Assembly (NCBI RefSeq): GCF_902859935.1 | Contig: NZ_CADIKI010000005.1 | Span: forward strand, 331,151-395,150 | From: Paraburkholderia fynbosensis | GTDB lineage: Bacteria; Pseudomonadota; Gammaproteobacteria; Burkholderiales; Burkholderiaceae | Length of the DNA stretch: 64,000 nucleotides | Direction of reading: 5' to 3' | Part shown: in pieces, positions 54,997-63,400 of the stretch | Layout of the letters: each line of letters begins with the position of its first letter | Position numbering within the stretch: position 1 is the stretch's first letter | The notes under the pieces: generated by a model | Told to the model about the DNA's origin: nothing | The model's database searches: none | What the model saw: only the letters and a program-made list of their open reading frames with translations | Position numbers and translations under genes: made by a program

Positions 54997-56040
54997 TCAG
55001 ACTCCGTCGAGCAATGCGTCGAGATCGAGCGAAGAGCGCACGCCGATCGAATCGGCGTGCTCAGCGAGAAAGGCGCCAGCTGCGCGTCGGCCTTCGTCTC
55101 GCAGCATCGTCAGAAACGCCCACTCGGCGTTCAGCTTCGACGAGTAGCCGAGCTTCGTCATCTCCTCGCTTGCGATCCGGTGAATGCGCATTTCGGCCCA
55201 GTGACGCCCTTCGTCACTACCCGCGTCCGCCGCGCGGCGCAGCAGCGCGATCATCCGCAGTTCCTTGAGCAGCGGCGCGTTGAACGCGACTTCATTGAGG
55301 CGGCTGATGATGTCGCGCGCGGTGCGGGGCGTTTCATCCCGTTCAACGGGATTCACCTGAACCAGCAGCGTATCGCTCGACGTGCATTCGCGAACCAGCG
55401 GCGTGATGGTCGGATTGCCGGCGTAGCCGCCGTCCCAGTAGTCGTCACCGTCGACGTTGACCGCCTGGAACAGCGTCGGCAGACAGCTCGACGCGAGCAG
55501 CACGTCGGCCGACAGATCGGCGTTGCGAAACACGCGCGCCTGGCCGGTGCGCACCCGGGTCGCGGTGATGAAGAGCTTGATCGGCGCGTCGCGCAAATGG
55601 GCGAAGTCGATCGATTCATCAAGGATCTTTTGCAGCGGATTGACGCCGCGCGGATTCATGTCGTAAGGCGAGAACACGCGCGCCGCGAGATCCATCGCGA
55701 TGAACAGCGGTGAATGGTCGAGCGTCCAGCGACCCATCAGTGCGTCGAACGGGCTGCGCCGGAACGGACTGAAGACCGCGGCGTCGGACACGCGTCGCCA
55801 GAAAGCTTCGAGCGCGGCGCGCGCGCCGGTCGCACCGTCCAATTGATAGCCGCTCACGAGCACGGCCGCGTTCATTGCGCCTGCCGATGTGCCGGAGATC
55901 CCTTCAATCTGAATCCAGGATTCTTCGAGCAGACGGTCGAGGACACCCCATGTGAAGGCGCCATGTGAACCGCCGCCTTGCAAGGCGAGGTCGATACGGG
56001 CGGGCGCGTGACGCACTGGTTGATCTTTCGAGGCAGCCAA
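54997..56040 (-). CDS. Patatin-like phospholipase / PHB-depolymerase-like esterase
   Basis: 347 residues. The patatin motif LALQGGGSHGAFTWGVLDRL (oxyanion hole GGG) is followed by GISGTSAGAMNAAVL with the nucleophile Ser in GTSAG, and the catalytic Asp in DYWDGGYAGNPTI (DGG). A TTG start at 56040 is supported by GGAG about 6-7 bases upstream. The pair patatin-GntP is found in Burkholderiaceae beside 3-hydroxybutyrate genes, as far as I recall, which suggests polymer or lipid turnover. No hydroxybutyrate dehydrogenase is seen in the window. Confidence 0.9.
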   Translation of the reverse strand: MAASKDQPVRHAPARIDLALQGGGSHGAFTWGVLDRLLEESWIQIEGISGTSAGAMNAAVLVSGYQLDGATGARAALEAFWRRVSDAAVFSPFRRSPFDALMGRWTLDHSPLFIAMDLAARVFSPYDMNPRGVNPLQKILDESIDFAHLRDAPIKLFITATRVRTGQARVFRNADLSADVLLASSCLPTLFQAVNVDGDDYWDGGYAGNPTITPLVRECTSSDTLLVQVNPVERDETPRTARDIISRLNEVAFNAPLLKELRMIALLRRAADAGSDEGRHWAEMRIHRIASEEMTKLGYSSKLNAEWAFLTMLRDEGRRAAGAFLAEHADSIGVRSSLDLDALLDGV

Positions 56041-56639
56041 GACAACTCCGTTGTGAGGAGTGCTCCATGTCGCGAGCTGAAGCCGAATATACGGCGGACA
56101 AAGAAAACCGGTGGGGCAGAAGCGACAGCAAAAACCGAGAGTGGCGGGCGGCTATTCAATGCAAACGGTGAACGAATAAACCGCGTTGTAAAGAGATCGC
56201 GCTGCTGGGAACGTCTGGATTTTGAATGGACGTGCGTATGACGTTAAAGAGCAATACGGAGCAAAACGAACTGGCAGACGTTTCGTATTGAAAGGGCCTG
56301 CTGCTCAAAAGTCAAGGGTATTCGCCAGGATGCGCGCGCGTGGCGGGTTGCCGGGATCGAGGCGATATTTTTGTTCGCTTGCGAGCCGATATTGATTGTG
56401 CTCAGTGACGGGAGAAGGAGAGCGCATGTGCGCGAGCGCAGTCACGACGCGGTCAAAAAAAGGGTGTAGCAAATCCGTGAGGAATGACGCGGGAGCGTAC
56501 ATCTTCATTGACAGATCGCCACTTAAAAGCGCTACAGCATGAGGCCTGATCTGCCGGATGAAACCCAAGCATCGGACTCATGCGTGCCTGTCATCGAGTG
56601 GCGGCCCATGACGTATGCGAGTCAAGCACCGTCCTTGGT
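56041..56639. other. Intergenic region with one small frame
   Basis: 599 bp between the patatin start and the MocR stop, AT-richer than its neighbours. The only candidate gene is the small frame at 56305-56508. No terminator with a T tract was found. Confidence 0.5.
56305..56508 (-). CDS. Small hypothetical protein
   Basis: 67 residues from an ATG at 56508: MKMYAPASFLTDLLHPFFDR, a helix, then AHMRSPSPVTEHNQYRLASE and a basic tail. Composition is natural and codon use fits the replicon, but the ribosome site is weak. Family unknown. Confidence 0.45.
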   Translation of the reverse strand: MKMYAPASFLTDLLHPFFDRVVTALAHMRSPSPVTEHNQYRLASEQKYRLDPGNPPRARILANTLDF

Positions 56640-58061
56640 TCAGATCGTCCCAAACAGCGCACGCGGACGGTCCTTGAGCGTTCCCGTCAACAGCCTTAAC
56701 GCGCTCACCAGCTGATCACGGCTCGTCGCGCACGCAAGATTGATCCGCACACCGTGCTCGATCTCCGACCGATCCACCGCGAAGGCCGAAGACGGCATCA
56801 CCACCACGCCCCGCGCTTTCGCGTTTGCCGCGAAGTCGTCGGCACGCCAGGGCGGCGGCAACTTGAGCCACACGAACATGCAGGCCGGGTCAGTTTGCAG
56901 CAGATCAGAGGGCAGCAATTCTCGCGCGAGATCCTGGCGCGCGCGGATCTCGGTGAGTTGCGCGTCCATGATGCGCCGCGCAGTGCCGTTCTCGATCCAG
57001 ATCGACGCAATCAGCATCGACATCGGCGCGGGCATCCAAGCGGTGGTTCGCACCGCTTCTGCGCACAACGCCGAACTGTCCGGCGGACTCAGCAGATAGC
57101 CGAGCCGTAACCCGGGCGCGAGGATCTTGGAGGTTGCTGCGATATGAAACGTCAGCTCGGGACATAGGCTTGCGATCGTCGGCAGACGTTGCGAAACGAG
57201 CGGCCCATAGACGTCGTCTTCGATGATCGGCATGCCGTGCCGCCGCGCAATGTCGACGAGCGCCATGCGGCGTTCGAGGCTCATCGTGGTGACGGTCGGA
57301 TTCTGCAGATTGGGCACCGTGAAGATCGCCTTCACGCGACGGCGTCGGCACACGGCCTCGACTTCGTCGGTCAACAGACCGTCGCGATCACTAGGAATGC
57401 CAACGATCTCGAACTGGAAAACCGGTGCCAACGCTTTGAGGCCGTAATAGGTGAGTTGATCGGCGAGGATGACGCCGTCGGTGCCGATCAGACTGTTGAG
57501 CACCGCATACAGACCGTGCTGCGCGCCGCTCGTCACGACCACGTGATCGGGCGATGGCGTGAAACCCGGCGCGCTCATCCAGCGCGCACCGGCGGCCCGC
57601 GCCCACAGCGGTCCTTGTGGCGGCTGATATTCCTGCAATTGCGCATAGCGCGGGTCGCGCGGCAGGTCCGCAAGCGTGCGCGCGAGACAGTCGAGAAATT
57701 CGCCGGTCGCCGGCCGGTTCACGGTCAGGTCGATCGCCGCATTGCTCGCTGCCTGCACGGGTTCGACGCTCGGCATCGCTCCGCCCGTGACCAGCGAGCC
57801 GCGCCGCTTACTGCCGATCACGAGGCCGCGCAACTGCAATTCCTTATACGCCCGCGACACCGTCGACACGTTGATACCGAGCTCGGTCGCCAGTTGCCGC
57901 TGTGGCGGAAGCCGGCTGCCGGGCGGATAAATGCCGCTGCGGATCTCGCTCTCGATCGAACTGGACACCTCGATATAGGTGGAGCGTTTTGCCTGCTCCG
58001 GCGCGCCTTTGGCGATGCGGGCGGCGTCTTTGCCAGAAACCATGAGCTTGCGTGTCTCCAT
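56640..58061 (-). CDS. MocR/PdxR-type GntR regulator with aminotransferase domain
   Basis: 473 residues. N-terminal GntR winged helix: STYIEVSSSIESEIRSGIYPPGSRLPPQRQLATELGINVSTVSRAYKELQLRGLVIG. The fold-type I aminotransferase domain follows: VTSGAQHGLYAVLNSLI, DGVILADQLTYYGLKAL, VPNLQNPTVTTMS, IEDDVYGPL and ATSKILAPGLRLGYLL, where the Lys of TSK is the PLP Schiff-base residue. MocR proteins usually sense amino compounds via PLP. It is divergent from an amino-acid permease/oxidase operon, its likely target. The start is set at 58061 (METRKLMV); 58043 is possible. Confidence 0.9.
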   Translation of the reverse strand: METRKLMVSGKDAARIAKGAPEQAKRSTYIEVSSSIESEIRSGIYPPGSRLPPQRQLATELGINVSTVSRAYKELQLRGLVIGSKRRGSLVTGGAMPSVEPVQAASNAAIDLTVNRPATGEFLDCLARTLADLPRDPRYAQLQEYQPPQGPLWARAAGARWMSAPGFTPSPDHVVVTSGAQHGLYAVLNSLIGTDGVILADQLTYYGLKALAPVFQFEIVGIPSDRDGLLTDEVEAVCRRRRVKAIFTVPNLQNPTVTTMSLERRMALVDIARRHGMPIIEDDVYGPLVSQRLPTIASLCPELTFHIAATSKILAPGLRLGYLLSPPDSSALCAEAVRTTAWMPAPMSMLIASIWIENGTARRIMDAQLTEIRARQDLARELLPSDLLQTDPACMFVWLKLPPPWRADDFAANAKARGVVVMPSSAFAVDRSEIEHGVRINLACATSRDQLVSALRLLTGTLKDRPRALFGTI

Positions 58062-58206
58062 ACAAAACCAGCTTTGTCCGCAAATTGTGCGAAGGTTTGC
58101 CGATTCTATACCACGATTGTCCGACTGCAAGCCTCGCATCGCTCAAACGCCAGTACGGCAGCCCGCAGGAAACCCACTCCACGCGGGCCAGGGAAAATGC
58201 GAGGGC

Positions 58207-58249
58207 CACACAATGAGCGTTTTAATTGCACACAAAAAAATATTGTGTG
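58207..58249. promoter_or_regulatory. CACACAA repeats, candidate MocR operator
   Basis: CACACAA at 58207-58213 and 58229-58235 are direct repeats 22 bp apart (two helical turns), and TTGTGTG at 58243-58249 forms a 7-bp dyad with the second. They lie between the divergent MocR and permease genes. MocR regulators typically bind paired direct repeats. Confidence 0.55.
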
Positions 58250-58346
58250 ATTCTAGGTACCAGAGTTTGTCTGGCGACGTGCTTCGCCATGGCGGCGCCG
58301 GCACTGTCCGGCGTATCTTCAGCCACCCCTCAGCAGGAGTTGTTTG

Positions 58347-59783
58347 ATGAGCGTTCCGCAGTCCTCTTCTTCCGAGCCCGCGCCGACACTCGGCGCCGCG
58401 TTGCGTCAGCGGCACGTCACGATGATTGCGCTAGGCGGCATCATCGGCGCGGGGCTTTTCGTCGGCAGCAGCGCGACGTTGGCGAGCGTCGGTCCGGCCG
58501 CGTGCGTGTCGTATCTGGTGGCCGGCATCGTCGTATTGATGGTGATGCGCATGCTCGGTGAGATGGCGCTCGCGGTGCCGGGCGTCGGCTCGTTTACCGA
58601 ATATGCGCGCGTCGGTCTCGGCAATTGGGCCGGTTTTACGAATGGCTGGCTGTACTGGTATTTCTGGGTGATCGTCGTCGCGGTCGAGGCGGTGGCCGGC
58701 GCGGCGATCCTGCAGCGCTGGATTCCCGCGCCGGTCTGGATGATCGGCCTCGTCCTGCTGTCGATCATGACGGTGATCAACCTGCTGTCGGTCAAATCGT
58801 ATGGCGAGTTCGAGTTCTGGTTCGCGTCGATCAAGGTCGCGGCGATCATCGTCTTCATCGCGATCGGCGCCGGGTATCTGCTCGGCTTTAGCCCGGCCGG
58901 CAGCGCGGTGGCGAATCTGATCGGCCATCACGGCTTCATGCCGTTCGGCGCGATGTCGATCTTCGCGGCGGTGCCGACGGTGATCTTCGCGGTCGGCGGT
59001 GCCGAAATCGCCACGATTGCCGCAGCGGAATCCGATGATCCGGCGAAAAGCGTCGCGGCGATGACGCGCTCGGTGATCCTGCGCGTCATCACGTTCTACG
59101 TCGGTTCGATGTTCCTGATCGCGTGCATCGTGCCGTGGAGCAGCATCGTGACCGGGCACTCCCCATTCGTCGCCGCACTGGAAACGATGCGGATCCCCGG
59201 CGCCGCCGACATCATGAACGCGATCGTGCTCGTCGCCGTGCTCTCCGCGCTGAACTCCGGCCTGTACGTGTCGTCGCGGATTCTCTTTCGACTCGCCGAG
59301 CGCGGCGATGCGCCGAAGTCGCTGCTGAAACTGACGTCGAACAAAGTGCCGCGGCTCGCGGTGTTGCTAAGCAGCGTGGTGGGCTATGTGGCGATCGTCG
59401 CGGCCATCGTGTCGCCACAGGGCGTGTTTCTGTTTCTCGTGAACGCGTCCGGCGCGGTGATGCTGTTCGTTTATCTGGTGACTGCGCTGGCGCAAATCCG
59501 CATCCGCCGGCGCATCGAGGCCACCGATCCGCAACGGCTGACGCTCAGAATGTGGCTGTTCCCCTGGCTGTCGTATGCGGTCGTCGCGGCGATTGCCGGT
59601 GTCCTCGCCGCCATGGGCGCGGACCCCGCGCTGCGCCCGCAGTTGATGGCGAGCGCGGCGAGCCTCGCGGTGGCCTCGGCGGCGTATCTGCTGACGGCCA
59701 AACGCCAGCAGTCATCGCACGACGGTTGCGCCACCGGCTATCTGTCGCCGATCGGGCAACAGGCCATTGAAGGACGCAAGTGA
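58347..59783 (+). CDS. Amino-acid permease (APC family, AAT/GABA-permease type)
   Basis: 478 residues with twelve helices. MIALGGIIGAGLFVGSSATLASVGPAACVSYLVAGIVVLMVMRMLGEMA is the APC/AAT signature, and TEYARVGLGNWAGFTNGWLYWYFWVIVVAVEAVAGA matches GabP and related permeases. CAGGAG lies 7 bases before the ATG at 58347. It ends in a 1-bp overlap with the oxidase gene. It should import an amino acid or amine that the oxidase consumes. Confidence 0.93.
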   Translation: MSVPQSSSSEPAPTLGAALRQRHVTMIALGGIIGAGLFVGSSATLASVGPAACVSYLVAGIVVLMVMRMLGEMALAVPGVGSFTEYARVGLGNWAGFTNGWLYWYFWVIVVAVEAVAGAAILQRWIPAPVWMIGLVLLSIMTVINLLSVKSYGEFEFWFASIKVAAIIVFIAIGAGYLLGFSPAGSAVANLIGHHGFMPFGAMSIFAAVPTVIFAVGGAEIATIAAAESDDPAKSVAAMTRSVILRVITFYVGSMFLIACIVPWSSIVTGHSPFVAALETMRIPGAADIMNAIVLVAVLSALNSGLYVSSRILFRLAERGDAPKSLLKLTSNKVPRLAVLLSSVVGYVAIVAAIVSPQGVFLFLVNASGAVMLFVYLVTALAQIRIRRRIEATDPQRLTLRMWLFPWLSYAVVAAIAGVLAAMGADPALRPQLMASAASLAVASAAYLLTAKRQQSSHDGCATGYLSPIGQQAIEGRK

Positions 59784-61012
59784 TGCCGGACATCGCCGTC
59801 ATCGGAGCGGGATTCATCGGCCTCGCGAGCGCCGCGGCGCTCATGCGCGACGGTCATCGCGTCATGCTGTTCGATCCGTCAGGCGTCGGCCAGGGCGCGT
59901 CGTTCGGCAACGCCGGAACGTTCGCGCACTATGCGTGCATCCCCGTGAACAACCCGTCGGTGTTCCGCGACCTGCCGCGTTTTTTGTTGTCGAGCGACAG
60001 TCCGTTCAGACTGCGTTGGGCTTATCTGCCGCAGCTCGCGCCGTGGCTCGCGCGCTTCATGATGAGCTCGCTGCCGCGTCGTTATGAGGCGAGTGCGGGC
60101 GCGCTCGCTGCGTTGCTCGGCCACGCGCAGGGCGGCTACGCGCCGTTGCTCGCGAACGGGGAACTCGCGCGGTTCGTCCGGCCGCGCGAGTGCCTGTATC
60201 TGTATTCGAGCGGCGCGTCGTTCGAGGGCGCGCGTGCCGCGCTCGATCTGCGCCGGCAACTCGGCGTCGGGTTCGACGTGCTTGCCTCCGCCGAGATCCG
60301 CGCGCTGGAACCGTCGCTCGCGCCGATTTTCGAGCGAGGTGTGCTGTTCAGCGACAGTTGGCATTTCTCCGACCCGCAGGGCTTTCTGCAGACCTTGTAC
60401 GGCCAGCTTGCCGCGCAAGGGCTGAAGTTCGAACGCGCGACCGTCGGCACGCTGCAGCCTCACCCGGACGGCGTGAGCGTGACGGCCGAGGGCCGCGAGC
60501 GGCGCTTCAGTCACGTGGTGGTCGCCACCGGCGCGCGCTCCGCGCAATTCGCCAGACAATGCGGCGACAGCGTGCCGCTCGATACCGAGCGCGGCTACCA
60601 CGTGCGCTATCCGGGCGCGCAGCAACTGATTTCGCGGCCGATCGGCTGGGCCGAGCGCGGCTTTTACATGACGCCGATGAGCGACGGAATTCGCGTCGCG
60701 GGCACCGTCGAGCTGGGCGGCTTCAGCACGACTCGCAATCGCTCGCTGATCGACCTGCTGACGTTTTCGTCGAAGCGCGCGCTGCCCGCGCTCGATACAC
60801 CCGACAACAACTGGTTAGGATTCCGGCCGACCTTGCCAGATGGCGTACCGGTGCTCGGCCGCTCACGCGCGAGCGAGCGCGTGATCTATGCATTCGGCCA
60901 TCAGCATCTCGGCTTGACGCTGGCCGGCGTGAGCGGACGCATCGTCGCCGACCTGATCGCGCGGCGCACCCCACCGCTCGATCTCGCGCCTTACGCGGCC
61001 ACGCGTTTCTAG
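59783..61012 (+). CDS. FAD-dependent D-amino-acid dehydrogenase-like oxidoreductase (DadA family)
   Basis: 409 residues. The dinucleotide-binding motif IAVIGAGFIGLASAAALMRDGHRVMLFD is at the very N-terminus, followed by QGASFGNAGTFAHY and, late, LGFRPTLPDGVPVLGRS and FGHQHLGLTLAGVSGRIVADLI, all DadA family marks. It oxidises an amino or imino acid and passes electrons to the respiratory chain. The ATG overlaps the permease stop (TGATG) and has AAGGA upstream. Substrate unknown, but the permease and the MocR regulator point to the same amino compound. Confidence 0.92.
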   Translation: MPDIAVIGAGFIGLASAAALMRDGHRVMLFDPSGVGQGASFGNAGTFAHYACIPVNNPSVFRDLPRFLLSSDSPFRLRWAYLPQLAPWLARFMMSSLPRRYEASAGALAALLGHAQGGYAPLLANGELARFVRPRECLYLYSSGASFEGARAALDLRRQLGVGFDVLASAEIRALEPSLAPIFERGVLFSDSWHFSDPQGFLQTLYGQLAAQGLKFERATVGTLQPHPDGVSVTAEGRERRFSHVVVATGARSAQFARQCGDSVPLDTERGYHVRYPGAQQLISRPIGWAERGFYMTPMSDGIRVAGTVELGGFSTTRNRSLIDLLTFSSKRALPALDTPDNNWLGFRPTLPDGVPVLGRSRASERVIYAFGHQHLGLTLAGVSGRIVADLIARRTPPLDLAPYAATRF

Positions 61013-61136
61013 CATCGTGCGACGGCCGCGACAGTAGACGTTTTTTGCAGCAGGCATCTCAGGACAATCTCGCCGCGTCGCGCACCGGATCGGTCCAACC
61101 GCAACGCGCGACGCGACATCTCGCAAGGAGCGCATC

Positions 61137-62282
61137 ATGAATCGCCGCTATTGGCTTTTGAGTCTGGCCGTTTGCGCCTTGGGCGCGCATGTGCCGCTGT
61201 CTTGGGCCGCCGATCCGCAAATCGTCAAGATTGGTTTTGTCGGACCGCTGACCGGTCCTGTGGCGCGGGTCGGCAAAGACCTGCAGTACGGCGCGCAACT
61301 TGCGCTCGACGAGGAAAACGCCCGGCATCCGACAGTGGGCGGCAAGCCAGTCAAGTTCGTGCTCGACGTGCAGGACGATCAGGCCGACCCGCGCGTGGCG
61401 ATTCAGGTTGCGCAGAAGCTGGTCGATAGCGGGGTGGTGGGCGTGATCGGCCACTACAACTCCGGCTGCAGCATTCCCGCGTCGACCGTCTACCACCAGG
61501 CGAATGTCGCGATGATCACGCCCGGCTCGACCAATCCGCAACTGACCAAACAGGGCTACAAGAACGTGTTTCGCACGATGGGGCACGACGGCATCGGCGG
61601 GGTGGTGGCCGGGCACTTCGTGGTCGACCAGATGAAGGCCAGGCGGATCGGCATTATCGACGACCGCACGGCATTCGGACAAGGTCTCGCCGATGCCTTC
61701 GAAAAGGGTGTGAAAGAAGCAAACGGCAATATCGTCGATCGCGAATTCACCAACGACAAGGCCGTCGATTTCCGCGCCATTCTTACGACGCTCAAGAGCA
61801 AGAACGTCGATCTGATTTTCTTCGGCGGACTGGACGAGCAGGGCGCGATGCTGATCAAGCAGATGCGCTCGCTCGGCATGCCCGCGCAACTGTTCGGTGC
61901 AGGTGCGTTGAAGAGCAATGCGTTTCTGCAGATCGCCGGCTCGGCCGGTAACGGCACGCAGGACCTCGAGCCCGGGCCGGCCCTCGACAAACTTCCCGCC
62001 GCGCAGGACTTCAGCAAGCGTTACAAGGCGCGCTTCAATCAGGATGTCGAGCTGTACGCGCCGTTCGCGTATGACGCCGCGCTTGCGATGATCAAGGCGA
62101 TTCACGATGCCGATTCGCTGGATCGCGCGAAGATCGTCGACAGTCTGGGGAAAATCTCCGTCAATGGCGTGACCGGCAAGATTACGTTCGATCCGTATGG
62201 CGATCTGATCAAGCCGCCTTACACGCTGTTCCAGGTGCAGCAGGGACAGTGGAAGAGCGTGAAGACGGTGGGCGGTGTCTGA
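61137..62282 (+). CDS. Branched-chain amino-acid type ABC substrate-binding protein
   Basis: 381 residues with a signal peptide (MNRRYWLLSLAVCALGAHVPLSWAA). Type I periplasmic-binding fold: IVKIGFVGPLTGPVARVGKDLQYGAQLALDEENA, VVGVIGHYNSGCSIPASTVYHQANVAMITPGSTNPQLT, FRTMGHDGIGGVVAG and KARRIGIIDDRTAFGQGLA. These are LivJ/LivK marks. No permease or ATPase genes follow, so it may serve a transporter elsewhere or a sensing role in the MocR-permease-oxidase operon, 124 bp after the oxidase gene. Confidence 0.93.
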   Translation: MNRRYWLLSLAVCALGAHVPLSWAADPQIVKIGFVGPLTGPVARVGKDLQYGAQLALDEENARHPTVGGKPVKFVLDVQDDQADPRVAIQVAQKLVDSGVVGVIGHYNSGCSIPASTVYHQANVAMITPGSTNPQLTKQGYKNVFRTMGHDGIGGVVAGHFVVDQMKARRIGIIDDRTAFGQGLADAFEKGVKEANGNIVDREFTNDKAVDFRAILTTLKSKNVDLIFFGGLDEQGAMLIKQMRSLGMPAQLFGAGALKSNAFLQIAGSAGNGTQDLEPGPALDKLPAAQDFSKRYKARFNQDVELYAPFAYDAALAMIKAIHDADSLDRAKIVDSLGKISVNGVTGKITFDPYGDLIKPPYTLFQVQQGQWKSVKTVGGV

Positions 62283-62296
62283 CGGCGCCCACCGTG
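62265..62296 (+). terminator. Stem-loop overlapping the end of the binding-protein gene
   Basis: ACGGTGGGCG (62265-62274) and CGCCCACCGT (62287-62296) form a 10-bp perfect stem around the stop codon. There is no T tract, so it may be an mRNA 3' end element. Confidence 0.45.
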
Positions 62297-62498
62297 GGCC
62301 GTGCGCTCAGGCATGCGAGATACGGCGCGGCGAATCGACCTGCAACGTCGAAATAGGGATGCGCGAGTTCTGTCGTCGACAGATCGCTCGCGCCTCGCGT
62401 CTCCACAATTTCGCCCGATAGCGCCGATGACAGGCACAGCGGCCAAATACGCCGCACGAGGATGCGCATCAGCGATGCGCCCTCCTTTTTGGAGCAGT

Positions 62499-62518
62499 TG
62501 TGTATGTCATCGTACAAC
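62499..62518. promoter_or_regulatory. Third copy of the GntR-like operator
   Basis: The site TGTGTATGTCATCGTACAAC matches the sites at 32811 and 32978 in the core GTATGTCrTCGTACA. It stands about 39 bp upstream of the small plus-strand frame at 62557 and upstream of a minus-strand GGAGG-ATG at 62469, neither of them a convincing intact gene. Confidence 0.5.
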
Positions 62519-62556
62519 ATGTGGCGACTCAGTTAAGATATCTGGGACAGGCAACC

Positions 62557-62760
62557 ATGACTGTGGACCCAATCGGGGCGGCAACGCCTGACCTTATAGT
62601 CATCGAGCCGCTTCGACGCCAAATATTCGGGCATTTCGCAATGCCAACGTCGACATCGACTGGAACCGCCAGGCGTCGGCCACGTAGCCTCGCGCAGGAC
62701 GTTTTTCGGGTCCCCGCTGCTCGCTTCGTCAGTCGATCGATGCCGCTTGATCCCGCTTGA
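62557..62760 (+). pseudogene. Possible 5' remnant of a catabolic gene
   Basis: The frame begins MTVDPIGAATPDLIVIEPLR, which resembles the first strand of D-2-hydroxyacid dehydrogenases (DLxVIEPL), then becomes basic and low in natural composition after about residue 30. Weak evidence; it may be chance. Confidence 0.25.
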
Positions 62761-62768
62761 TGCCGCTT
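62739..62768 (+). repeat. 10-bp tandem repeat, three units
   Basis: GATGCCGCTT-GATCCCGCTT-GATGCCGCTT; the middle unit differs by one base. Function unknown. Confidence 0.8.
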
Positions 62769-62902
62769 CAGAGGCCGGTTTCGCGGCCAGAAACAGCGCC
62801 TATTGCAATGTTATGTATCGGCTGGACCGGCAGATACACTGAGACACAATCGGTGCGGTGAACCAGGCTATAAAGCAATCGTTGCCAATCACCGAGACCA
62901 CC

Positions 62903-63274
62903 ATGAGCGCCGATTCGCTGCAAGGTTCCTGCCATTGCGGGGCCGTCCAATTCGAAGTTCGCACCGCGATCGTTCCCGCCGGACGATGCAACTGCAGCCT
63001 GTGCCGACGCAAGGGCGCGCCGATGACGCCGCTGTTCCCCGCGAGCCAACTGAAAATCTTGAGTGGCGAGGATGCGCTGACGCTTTACCGGTTCAACACG
63101 AAGGTGGCGAAGCACTACTTCTGCAAGCACTGCGGCATTTATCCATTTCATCAAACGCGCAAAGATCCGCAGCAATGGCGCGTCAATATCGGTTGCCTCG
63201 AAGGTGTCGACCCATATACGCTGGAAGCCGGCGTTGCCGACGGCGCCAGCCTCTCCGTGCTGGAGGACGCATGA
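62903..63274 (+). CDS. GFA (glutathione-dependent formaldehyde-activating)-like zinc protein
   Basis: 123 residues. SCHCGAVQFEVRT, CNCSLCRRKGAP and YFCKHCGIYPFHQTRK carry the seven to eight cysteines of the GFA/CENP-V fold, which bind structural and catalytic zinc. Family members are S-hydroxymethylglutathione synthases or of unknown function; no formaldehyde genes are nearby. The ATG at 62903 was chosen as the conserved start. It overlaps the next small gene by 4 bp. Confidence 0.9.
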   Translation: MSADSLQGSCHCGAVQFEVRTAIVPAGRCNCSLCRRKGAPMTPLFPASQLKILSGEDALTLYRFNTKVAKHYFCKHCGIYPFHQTRKDPQQWRVNIGCLEGVDPYTLEAGVADGASLSVLEDA

Positions 63275-63393
63275 AGCGGTTGCTGGCAATCGTCCTGTTC
63301 ATCGCCGGCGGTTGCGCGACCGAGCTGGCGCATCCGCTGCAATGCACGCTGGTCCAGGCGAGCGGGGTGCAGATTAACCGCCGTAAGAGATAG
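63271..63393 (+). CDS. Tiny lipoprotein
   Basis: 40 residues: MKRLLAIVLFIAGGCATELA is a lipoprotein signal (lipobox AGGC), leaving a mature peptide of about 26 residues with one further Cys. GGAGGA lies upstream and the start overlaps the GFA stop (ATGA), so translation is coupled. Function unknown. Confidence 0.65.
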   Translation: MKRLLAIVLFIAGGCATELAHPLQCTLVQASGVQINRRKR

Positions 63394-63400
63394 TGCCTCG

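Larger units (their letters stand above)
62283..62902. other. Intergenic region with orphan operator, fragment and micro-repeat
   Basis: 620 bp between the binding-protein and GFA genes. It contains a third copy of the operator seen upstream of the MFS gene (62499-62518), the hairpin GCGCATC-AGC-GATGCGC (62464-62480), a short plus frame (62557) and a three-unit 10-bp tandem repeat (62739-62768). Confidence 0.5.
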
